64,000 nucleotides of DNA from contig CADAUZ010000019.1 of NCBI GenBank assembly GCA_902791215.1, positions 16,639 through 80,638 of the forward strand, written 5' to 3'. Origin of the DNA: Oscillospiraceae bacterium (lineage in GTDB: Bacteria; Bacillota; Clostridia; Oscillospirales; Oscillospiraceae). Below, one piece after another: positions 8,051-14,402 of this stretch; position 1 is the first letter of the stretch; each line of letters begins with the position of its first letter. The position numbers and the translations under genes were made by a program. The notes beneath the pieces were generated by a model. That model was not told the DNA's origin and did not search any database. It saw nothing but the letters and a program-made list of their open reading frames with translations.

Positions 8051-8088
8051 ACATTTGAGGGGCGTCCGCGAGGACGCCCCTCAAATGT
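8051..8088. terminator. Strong bidirectional hairpin terminator
   Basis: A perfect 17-bp stem (ACATTTGAGGGGCGTCC with GGACGCCCCTCAAATGT, loop of four) ends exactly at the stop codon of the minus-strand gene 8088-8639 and can serve both strands. Confidence 0.7.
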
Positions 8089-8639
8089 TATCTTTTATGC
8101 TGCTTGTCTTCTTTCAGCCTTTTGCGGACATAGGCAAACGCCGCGTCCTCCCCCTCGTCCCTGAGCACGCGCAGCATCTTTTCCAGCTCCGCACCGGTCT
8201 CGGGGTGGATCATGATGGCACCTTTTGAGTTTACATAATATTCGTACGGCGCGGCGTCGGTATACTTGTCGCCGAGATAGATCCGACTTGCCGCGATGCG
8301 GTCGCAGAACATTTCCGCAACATAGCGCAGCGGCATTTTGTTCCCGCCGTAGCCCACGCTGCCGTCGGGGTTGATGACGTAGTCCACCCAGTATTCCAGG
8401 TGGTGGCGGTTGCGCCCCTTGTGGTGCAGCCACGCCAGCGACACGCCGGTGGCCTTGCGCTCTGCGTCATTGGGGCTGCGGTTGCCCTGGTAGTATTTCG
8501 CGCCGCTGATGAACTCCGCCGGGGAATACTTGCTCAGGTCGTGCTTGAGACCCTGGGAGTAGAGCCCCAGCCGAAAACAGTATTTACAAACCAGATTGCG
8601 GTGGCGGGTGATGGTCTTGAAATGGGCGATGGGATGCAT
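8088..8639 (-). CDS. DUF5662 family protein
   Basis: The 183-residue cytoplasmic protein has the pattern I associate with DUF5662: HPIAHFKTITRHRNLV..YCFRLGL near the start, GLKHDLSKYSPAEF, and AWLHHKGRNRHHLEYW with clustered histidines that look like a metal site of HD-like type. The distal half has MPLRYVAEMFCDRIAAS and a helical tail. Biochemical role is unknown. GGAGG lies nine bases upstream of the ATG at 8639. It is transcribed divergently from the 8745 phosphoesterase from a promoter that shares its -35 box. Confidence 0.7.
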   Translation of the reverse strand: MHPIAHFKTITRHRNLVCKYCFRLGLYSQGLKHDLSKYSPAEFISGAKYYQGNRSPNDAERKATGVSLAWLHHKGRNRHHLEYWVDYVINPDGSVGYGGNKMPLRYVAEMFCDRIAASRIYLGDKYTDAAPYEYYVNSKGAIMIHPETGAELEKMLRVLRDEGEDAAFAYVRKRLKEDKQHKR

Positions 8640-8671
8640 GAGCGGGCCTCCGATACTTGGAATGATTTTGC

Positions 8672-8700
8672 ATTATAACAGAAAGCTTCCCGGATTGCAA
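8672..8700 (-). promoter_or_regulatory. Predicted promoter for the DUF5662 gene (shared -35)
   Basis: On the minus strand TTGCAA (8700-8695), 17 bases, TATAAT (8677-8672). TTGCAA is its own reverse complement and also serves the plus-strand promoter. Confidence 0.6.
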
Positions 8701-8723
8701 ATTGATACAGGATCGTTTAATAT
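8695..8723 (+). promoter_or_regulatory. Predicted promoter for the secreted phosphoesterase gene (shared -35)
   Basis: TTGCAA (8695-8700), 17 bases, TAATAT (8718-8723), about 22 bases before the start codon at 8745. An overlapping TTGATA (8702-8707) could be an alternative -35. Confidence 0.5.
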
Positions 8724-8744
8724 ATATAGAAAGAGGTGAGGGAA

Positions 8745-9998
8745 ATGAAAAAGCTGCTGTCCTGCTGTCTGGCGCTGCTCCTGCTTTGTACGGCGCTCCC
8801 GCGCACAGCCCGCGCGGAGGAGGAGTTCACGCTGCTCACTGCGACGGACCCGCACTTTATCGCGCCGGGCCTCACCGATCACGGCGCCTACTTCACCGCC
8901 CTCACCGAAAGCTCCGACGGAAAGCTCATGCGCTGCAGCGAGGAGATCATCGACGCTTTTCTCGCGGAGGCCATCGCGCAAAAGCCCGAGGCGCTGCTGC
9001 TGACGGGCGACCTCAGCTTCAACGGCGCGCTCCTGAGCCACACGGCCCTGGCCGCAAAGCTCCGCGCCGCGGAGGAACAGGGCCTTCGGGTATACGTCCT
9101 GCCCGGCAACCACGATCTGGATAACCCCAACGCGGCCTCCTTCTCCGGCGAGGGCTTCACCCGCGTGACTTTTGCGACGGCGGAGGACTTCCGCCGCATC
9201 TATGCAGACTTCGGCTTTGACGAAGCCCTGAGCATCGACGCCGACTCTCTCAGCTATGTTGCTGCCCTGAACGGGGATACGAGGCTTCTGATGCTGGACT
9301 TCAACACCCGGCACGACCCCTGCGGCATTTCGGACAAGACCCTCGCCTGGGTCGAGGCGCAGTTGAAGGACGCCCGGGATGCGGGACAGAAGATGCTCAC
9401 AGCCGGACACCAGAACATCTTCCAGCTCACCGTGTTCCGCGCGGGCTACGTGATCCAAAACGCGGAAAAGCTCGCGGCGCTTTTCAGGGAATACGGCGTC
9501 ACGCTCTATCTGAGCGGACACCTGCACTGCCAGCATTGGAAAACGGAGGATGGCTTGACCGAAATCGCCACCTCCGCCCTGTCCGTGTCGCCCTGCCAGT
9601 ACGGCGTTCTAAAGGTCACGGGCGACACCCTGCGTTATGAGACAAGGGAGACGGATATTTCCGCCTGGGCAAAAGCGCAGGGTAGAACGGAGAAGGACCT
9701 TCTGGATTTCCAAACCTATGCTGCGGACTTCTTTGACAGCCGCAACCGCCAGAACACTGCCGAGACTCTGTCCCTGTTCGCTTTCACGCCGGAGGAGGTC
9801 GAGCGCATGACGGAATACATTGTCAAGCTCAACCGCGCCTATTTTTCGGGCGACATGCGCGATGCCGCGTCCTTTGACCCGGACGGGGAGATCGCGGTCC
9901 TCTTTGACCGAAGCGCCAATCTCTATACGGCGTATCTCACGTCCGTTCGTCCGGATTACGGTATGGACTTTCGCGAGTGGAGCAACGTCAGAAATTAA
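8745..9998 (+). CDS. Secreted calcineurin-like metallophosphoesterase
   Basis: The 417-residue protein begins with a signal peptide (MKKLLSCCLALLLLCTALPRTARAEE) and continues as a metallophosphoesterase: TATDPHF (DxH), LTGDLSFNG (GDxxxN), LPGNHDLDNP (GNHD), TAGHQNI and SGHLHCQH (GHxH). All metal ligands are present, so it should be active outside the membrane on an unknown phosphoester or nucleotide. The ATG at 8745 lies directly behind AGAGGTGAGGG; the GTG at 8736 inside that site is rejected as a start. The C-terminal ~130 residues are helical and unassigned. An AT-rich periodic repeat follows the stop. Confidence 0.85.
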   Translation: MKKLLSCCLALLLLCTALPRTARAEEEFTLLTATDPHFIAPGLTDHGAYFTALTESSDGKLMRCSEEIIDAFLAEAIAQKPEALLLTGDLSFNGALLSHTALAAKLRAAEEQGLRVYVLPGNHDLDNPNAASFSGEGFTRVTFATAEDFRRIYADFGFDEALSIDADSLSYVAALNGDTRLLMLDFNTRHDPCGISDKTLAWVEAQLKDARDAGQKMLTAGHQNIFQLTVFRAGYVIQNAEKLAALFREYGVTLYLSGHLHCQHWKTEDGLTEIATSALSVSPCQYGVLKVTGDTLRYETRETDISAWAKAQGRTEKDLLDFQTYAADFFDSRNRQNTAETLSLFAFTPEEVERMTEYIVKLNRAYFSGDMRDAASFDPDGEIAVLFDRSANLYTAYLTSVRPDYGMDFREWSNVRN

Positions 9999-10077
9999 GT
10001 TAACAACATTGTGTAAACAGAAATACGTTAATAAAATTATGAAAAGCAAATTATGTAAATAGAATTATGAAAACGAT
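9994..10077. repeat. AT-rich tandem array, six 14-base units
   Basis: From 9994 the sequence divides into six consecutive imperfect 14-base units: attaagttaacaac, attgtgtaaacaga, aatacgttaataaa, attatgaaaagcaa, attatgtaaataga, attatgaaaacgat. It fills the whole gap between two genes. Confidence 0.55.
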
Positions 10078-10092
10078 AGGAGGACGACTGCT

Positions 10093-10323
10093 ATGGGACT
10101 TTTCAAAAGACATCAGCCGGAGCCGGAGACCACCGCTTTTGACCCGGCGGCATACGAACCGGTGATCCGCTCAAGCATCTGCACGGGGGAGAAGGTGGCA
10201 TGCATGCGGGATAAAAGCACCGGCAAACTCCAGGAACTGATGCTGATTCGCACACAGGAGGATATCGACGCCTTCTGCCGCCGTTACCACGTCAAGGCCG
10301 AGGATGTGAAAACAATCTATTAA
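10093..10323 (+). CDS. Small conserved-looking protein of unknown function (76 aa)
   Basis: The 76-residue protein has no signal or membrane helix. It begins MGLFKRHQPEPE and has a compact mixed-charge body with VACMRDKSTGKLQELMLI and a C-terminal FCRRYHVKAEDVKTIY helix. AGGAGGA upstream of the ATG gives a strong ribosome site, supporting that it is real. It is isolated between two AT-rich repeat arrays and followed by another very small gene. I do not recognise the family. Confidence 0.65.
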   Translation: MGLFKRHQPEPETTAFDPAAYEPVIRSSICTGEKVACMRDKSTGKLQELMLIRTQEDIDAFCRRYHVKAEDVKTIY

Positions 10324-10420
10324 TTAACATAAAACAATTAACAGAATATAGTAAACATAATAAGTAGACGGAAAATTATTTACATAAATTACATAACATA
10401 AGACTGTTGACATAAAGAAA
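10323..10420. repeat. AT-rich tandem array, seven 14-base units with ACATAA core
   Basis: Seven consecutive 14-base units place ACATAA (or ACAGAA, ACGGAA) at the same offset: attaacataaaaca, attaacagaatata, gtaaacataataag, tagacggaaaatta, tttacataaattac, ataacataagactg, ttgacataaagaaa. ACATAA is the reverse complement of the TTATGT core seen at 9994-10077. Confidence 0.5.
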
Positions 10421-10429
10421 GGAACGGCT

Positions 10430-10681
10430 ATGGAACAGAACAACAAGCCACCCAGACAGTACAGCGGCACAAAGGGGCTGAGCCTTGCCATCGTGATCGG
10501 TGTCGCCATCGGGACGCTGATCGGCAAGCTCATGAACAACATGAACACAGGCCTGATGCTCGGCCTGGTGCTGGGCGTGGCCGGCTGGGTACTGCTCTTC
10601 AACCGCAGGCCAAAAACCGAAGACAAGGAAGAAAGTGCGGAAACCGAAGCGAAAGCGCCGCCGGACAATGGCACAAAATAG
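10430..10681 (+). CDS. Small double-helix membrane protein (83 aa)
   Basis: The protein has two closely spaced hydrophobic helices (about residues 16-34, rich in Gly as GVAIGTLIGKL, and 40-60, GLMLGLVLGVAGWVLLF) linked by a short NNMNTG turn, and a charged, Glu/Lys-rich cytoplasmic tail. The glycine spacing resembles a glycine-zipper hairpin. AAGGA precedes the ATG. The downstream terminator at 10684-10711 closes the unit. Function is unknown. Confidence 0.65.
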   Translation: MEQNNKPPRQYSGTKGLSLAIVIGVAIGTLIGKLMNNMNTGLMLGLVLGVAGWVLLFNRRPKTEDKEESAETEAKAPPDNGTK

Positions 10682-10683
10682 GG

Positions 10684-10711
10684 AAATCCCCTGCCGGGAG
10701 GCAGGGGATTT
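10684..10711. terminator. Bidirectional Rho-independent terminator
   Basis: AAATCCCCTGCC and GGCAGGGGATTT pair over a GGGA loop between convergent genes ending at 10681 and 10718. Confidence 0.75.
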
Positions 10712-10717
10712 ATACTG

Positions 10718-12082
10718 TCAGAAATTGAAATAGACAAACGGCGTAAACGAGGAGCTGATGATAAACATGATGCACACAATTAATAAAACAAGATGCATGC
10801 CGTTGAGCACGATCAGGCCTGGGCCCTTTTCCGGTGCGGCTGCCTTTTTCACGATCGGGAAGGAGAACAGCAGCGCAAAGGGCAGGCACAGCACCTTGGA
10901 GCATACCGATGCGTCCAGCGTCAGCAGAGCGCGCCAGTCCGTCGGCATATAGATGAACATACGCAGGAGCTTTTCCAGTATGAGCGACGGATCGGAGATG
11001 TAGAAGAAAACCCAGCCGATATTGACCAGAACGAAGGTCACAAGCCAGCGCAGAAGCGGCGGCACGTGCTCAATACCCTTTCCGATCACCAGCCTTTCGA
11101 TCAGCAGCAGCACGCCGTAATACAATCCCCAGAGCACAAAGTTCCAGGATGCGCCGTGCCACAGACCGGTCAGCGCCCAGACGATCAGCAGATTCAGCGC
11201 CAGGCGTCCGCGCCCGACACGGTTGCCGCCGAGAGGGATATACACGTAGTCACGAAACCAGCGGGCGAGCGTCATGTGCCAGCGCCGCCAAAAGTCCGAC
11301 ACAGACAGGGCGGCATAGGGGTGGTCAAAGTTATCCGGCAGTTTGAAGCCGAACAGCTGCCCGAGCCCGATGGCCATATCACTGTAGCCGGAGAAGTCAT
11401 AAAAGACCTGCATCCCATAGCACAGCGCAGCAAGCCACAGCCCCGCCGTGCCGCTGAGCTCACGCTGCCCGTAGAGCGTCGAGGCGAGCACCGCCGCCTG
11501 ATCGGCGATCAGCACTTTCTTCGCAAGTCCGCGTACAAAGCGCCGCAGGCCGCAGACAGCCCCGTCAAGTGTGACGGACCGTTCCCTGAGCATCGGCGCG
11601 GTCTCGCCGTAGCGCAGGATCGGCCCCTGCAAAAGCTGGGGGAAAAAGCACACATAGAGCAGAAAACGGAAGAAACTCCGCTCGGCCCGGATCTGACCGC
11701 GCTTGAGGTCGATGCTGTAAGCCATGAGCTGAAAGCTCGTGAAGCTGATCCCGGCGGGCAAAAGCAGCGCAGGCAGCGTTTTCACGCCGAACAGACCCAC
11801 AAAGAAGCCCAGATACTTGAACAGAATCAGACTCCCCAGCACAAAAGCGAGGGACAGGGGGTGGCAGAAGCCAAGCCCCTTTTCGGTTCCGAGGCCGCAA
11901 AGCCATACAAGTGCCGCCATCCCAAGCAGCAGCGGCAGCGCCTTCGGAGCGCCCCAGGCGTAGAAAAACAGGGACGTTATGAGCAGCACGGCGTTTCGCC
12001 AGCGCGGGGAGGGAGAGAGAAAATACAGGATGACAACCACGGGCAGAAAGGCATACAGAAAGCTCAGAGAGGAAAAGGACAT
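10718..12082 (-). CDS. MBOAT family membrane-bound O-acyltransferase (AlgI/DltB-like)
   Basis: The 454-residue polytopic protein has about ten hydrophobic helices and the MBOAT core: FDFSGYSDMAIGLGQLFGF, the DNFDHPYAALSVSDFWRRWHMTL block, RDYVYIPLGGNR and the catalytic-His region LTGLWHGASWNFVLWG. AlgI and DltB homologues pass acyl groups through the membrane to a polysaccharide or teichoic acid. The start at 12082 (MSFSSLSFLYAF) has GGAGG upstream; 24 extra residues from 12154 overlap the preceding gene and are rejected. It follows, almost without gap, a DltD/AlgX-like gene, its expected periplasmic partner. Confidence 0.9.
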   Translation of the reverse strand: MSFSSLSFLYAFLPVVVILYFLSPSPRWRNAVLLITSLFFYAWGAPKALPLLLGMAALVWLCGLGTEKGLGFCHPLSLAFVLGSLILFKYLGFFVGLFGVKTLPALLLPAGISFTSFQLMAYSIDLKRGQIRAERSFFRFLLYVCFFPQLLQGPILRYGETAPMLRERSVTLDGAVCGLRRFVRGLAKKVLIADQAAVLASTLYGQRELSGTAGLWLAALCYGMQVFYDFSGYSDMAIGLGQLFGFKLPDNFDHPYAALSVSDFWRRWHMTLARWFRDYVYIPLGGNRVGRGRLALNLLIVWALTGLWHGASWNFVLWGLYYGVLLLIERLVIGKGIEHVPPLLRWLVTFVLVNIGWVFFYISDPSLILEKLLRMFIYMPTDWRALLTLDASVCSKVLCLPFALLFSFPIVKKAAAPEKGPGLIVLNGMHLVLLIVCIMFIISSSFTPFVYFNF

Positions 12083-12083
12083 G

Positions 12084-13211
12084 TCACTGCCCTCCTTCGC
12101 GCAGAAGCGTCTCGCCGAAATAATCCACGCCGCCGATGAAGACCACGCAGTCAATCCTGTGCTCTTTGAGATAATCCGCCATCACAAAGGGGCGCCTCAG
12201 CTCCGAGGCATAAGAGCGCAGGTCCACACAGTAGGTTTTGGAAAACCCCGCTGCCAGCGCCTTGACGACGGCGTTGTCGTAGGAGTCGCCCATCACCAGC
12301 AGGTTTTTCCCGGGCCTGCCGGTGTCGAATACCAGCTCACCGCAGTCCACGCCGAAGACGCTGCCGTAGGAAACGCTCTCCAGCTCACCGTTTACAAACA
12401 GCGACTGCATCCCGTAATCCGGGATGGGGCCTGCGGGGATCGTGACCGTCATGTCCGGATAATCGAACAGGTTGACGGCGAAATCCTCCGCCGGTACGCC
12501 CTCGACCCCGGCGGCGCGGGTGCCGTGATAGCAGGCCGGGAGGCGGTATTGCCCGCGGACTGTCAGCGGTGTAATGCCGAGCAGCGCGCAGAGATCCAGA
12601 TACCCCTGATACGAGCCGTCCGCGTTCCAGTGGTGGTCCGTTTTGAAAAAGAGGCGGTGATAATCGGCGAAGGAGTCAACACGCAGCCGCCCGACCCGCC
12701 CCGCCGGGAGGGTAAGAGCGCCGGTGAGACAATCGTAAAGACCGCTTTTCTCGCCGGTTTCCAGGTTCAGATCCCGGTCTGTCTCAATATAATATACATA
12801 AAACTCCGTCCCCGGCGCGGCATCCTGCCAGCTGCCAATGTGCCGGGCGGCGGCAAGGAACGTGTCCTCCTTTTCGGGCAGCGCAACGGGCCGCACGACC
12901 AGCATATCTTCAAAGAAGCAGATGTTCCGAAAGCCCACATAGCCGCCGCCCTGCCCAAGCATACGGATCACCGGCAGCGCGGTCCCGGTGTCGAAAATGT
13001 TGTACAGCTTTTTCATGCGGATCGCCGCCGGAACCTGATCGGAAAGCGCGTCCTCCACGTCCGACTGCCAGGTCCCGTCAAGAAAGGAAGCCGCGCTGAA
13101 GGCGGGGAAACGCCTTGCGGGCCGGTTTTCGTAGAAGATCTCCGAGTCGGGAGATATAAGAGCACGCGCAAGCCCCGCCAGCAGAAACAGCAGCAGGAGC
13201 CCCACGGTCAC
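12084..13211 (-). CDS. DHHW/SGNH-like protein, AlgX or DltD-type acylation partner
   Basis: This 375-residue protein starts with one hydrophobic signal-anchor (LLLLFLLAGLARAL) and continues as an extracytoplasmic alpha/beta domain. Features expected of the DHHW/AlgJ-AlgX family are visible: FENRPARRFPAFS near the N-terminus, KTDHHWNADGSY (the DHHW signature), LLVMGDSYDNAVV (SGNH block I with GDSY), and CVVFIGGVDYF late. Such proteins transfer the acyl group delivered by an MBOAT partner onto a surface polymer. The partner gene starts two bases downstream of the stop. The start is a GTG at 13211 without a strong ribosome site, so the exact N-terminus is uncertain. Confidence 0.8.
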   Translation of the reverse strand: MTVGLLLLFLLAGLARALISPDSEIFYENRPARRFPAFSAASFLDGTWQSDVEDALSDQVPAAIRMKKLYNIFDTGTALPVIRMLGQGGGYVGFRNICFFEDMLVVRPVALPEKEDTFLAAARHIGSWQDAAPGTEFYVYYIETDRDLNLETGEKSGLYDCLTGALTLPAGRVGRLRVDSFADYHRLFFKTDHHWNADGSYQGYLDLCALLGITPLTVRGQYRLPACYHGTRAAGVEGVPAEDFAVNLFDYPDMTVTIPAGPIPDYGMQSLFVNGELESVSYGSVFGVDCGELVFDTGRPGKNLLVMGDSYDNAVVKALAAGFSKTYCVDLRSYASELRRPFVMADYLKEHRIDCVVFIGGVDYFGETLLREGGQ

Positions 13212-13263
13212 AATTTGAATGGTCCTGGTTTTGATGGGATCACCCGGCCTTTCTTATACGAGC

Positions 13264-14295
13264 TTAACGGTATACCACGTTCATGTCCACTACGCCCCGC
13301 ACCCCGGCGACTACGCCGCAGTCGGTAAACTGCCACATGTCATAGACGTAGGGGAAATCCGGCAGGCGGTTATAGAGCGTGTAGCTTGCAAGCCACACGG
13401 GGTTTACCGCAAGCGTATGGAAGGCCACGTGATTTTTCAGATAGTTCTGCCCGGAGTATACTCCCGCTTCATAGCCGCCGTCCCGGATGGCGCGGCAGAA
13501 AGCAGTGACGATCTCATAGCGCCGTACCTTGTGGAGCCTGTCGGCCCGCCCGTAGGGGTATTCGCCCGACTGCTCGGTGTCAAAGTAGACCGGCAGATCC
13601 AGCGGGAAGCCGTTCAGGCGCGAGAGCACAAGTCCCGCCTCCGCCTGGGCCTCGGCAGTGTTGACAGCGGTGGAGTAGATATACACCCCCACCTTGAGCC
13701 CCGCGGCCTTCGCCCCGCGGAGGTTCTGTTCAAAGCAGTCGTCGTCATGCAGAAGACCCGTCTCCCACCCGCGATAGCCCAGGCGGACGATGGCAAAGTC
13801 CACCCCCTGGGCGCGCACGGCGTTCCAGTTGATGCCCAGGTTGTGGTAGGAGACGTCGATGCCGAGCGCGGCAGCGTGCTGTCCGTCGATATTAAAATAA
13901 TGAAGCTTGCCGTCAATGAGGTGCAGACCTGTCAGCAGATTCCCGTTCGGGAGTACGTAGTACTCACTGTCGCCGAACTGCTTAAAGCCCCAGGGCGGCT
14001 CCGGTGTCGGCTCGGGCGTAGGCGCGGGCGTCGGGGGCAGCGTGGGGGAAGTCATGGGCTCCGGCGTCGGCACAAAGTAGGGGTCCGGCGTCTGTGCAGC
14101 AATCTGCTCGGGCGTGAGCGTATTGAGGCGCACCTCGCGCATGAGCTGCAGCGAGCGGATGATGGAATACAGCGACAGCAGCATGATCACCACGCAGGCC
14201 GAAATGAGCGCGATCAGGAACACCCGGTTGCCCAGGAGCCTGCGCGCCACATCTGTGAGCGTGACCCTATTCCGTTTGCTCTTGTCTCTCGGCAT
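13264..14295 (-). CDS. Membrane-anchored GH25 family lysozyme
   Basis: The 343-residue protein has a basic N-terminus, one transmembrane helix (about 21-45), a Pro/Thr/Glu linker (TPEP repeats at about 85-105) and a glycoside hydrolase 25 domain beginning at ALGIDVSYHN. Catalytic-site features include GIDVSYH, FAIVRLGYRG, VYFDTEQ (DxE) and WQFTDCGVV near the end. GH25 muramidases cut the MurNAc-GlcNAc bond of peptidoglycan. The ATG at 14295 has AAGGACGG upstream, so it is preferred to 14316. It heads the operon with the DHHW and MBOAT genes, linking wall hydrolysis with surface acylation. Confidence 0.85.
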   Translation of the reverse strand: MPRDKSKRNRVTLTDVARRLLGNRVFLIALISACVVIMLLSLYSIIRSLQLMREVRLNTLTPEQIAAQTPDPYFVPTPEPMTSPTLPPTPAPTPEPTPEPPWGFKQFGDSEYYVLPNGNLLTGLHLIDGKLHYFNIDGQHAAALGIDVSYHNLGINWNAVRAQGVDFAIVRLGYRGWETGLLHDDDCFEQNLRGAKAAGLKVGVYIYSTAVNTAEAQAEAGLVLSRLNGFPLDLPVYFDTEQSGEYPYGRADRLHKVRRYEIVTAFCRAIRDGGYEAGVYSGQNYLKNHVAFHTLAVNPVWLASYTLYNRLPDFPYVYDMWQFTDCGVVAGVRGVVDMNVVYR

Positions 14296-14367
14296 GCACT
14301 GTCCGTCCTTTTGCATTTTTCGCGTTTACAGAATAATGTCCTGCGGGGAAAATGTCAAGCGCCCGGC

Positions 14368-14396
14368 TTGTTTATAGATTGGGAATGTGGTACAAT
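14368..14396 (+). promoter_or_regulatory. Predicted promoter giving a leaderless pcrA transcript
   Basis: TTGTTT (14368-14373), 17 bases, TACAAT (14391-14396). The first base of the chosen ATG (14403) lies seven bases after the -10, where transcription would start. Confidence 0.6.
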
Positions 14397-14402
14397 GCCC
14401 TC

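Noticed and set aside
10793..12139. A 448-residue plus-strand frame
   Set aside because: It is antisense to the MBOAT gene, which carries the family's catalytic histidine region.
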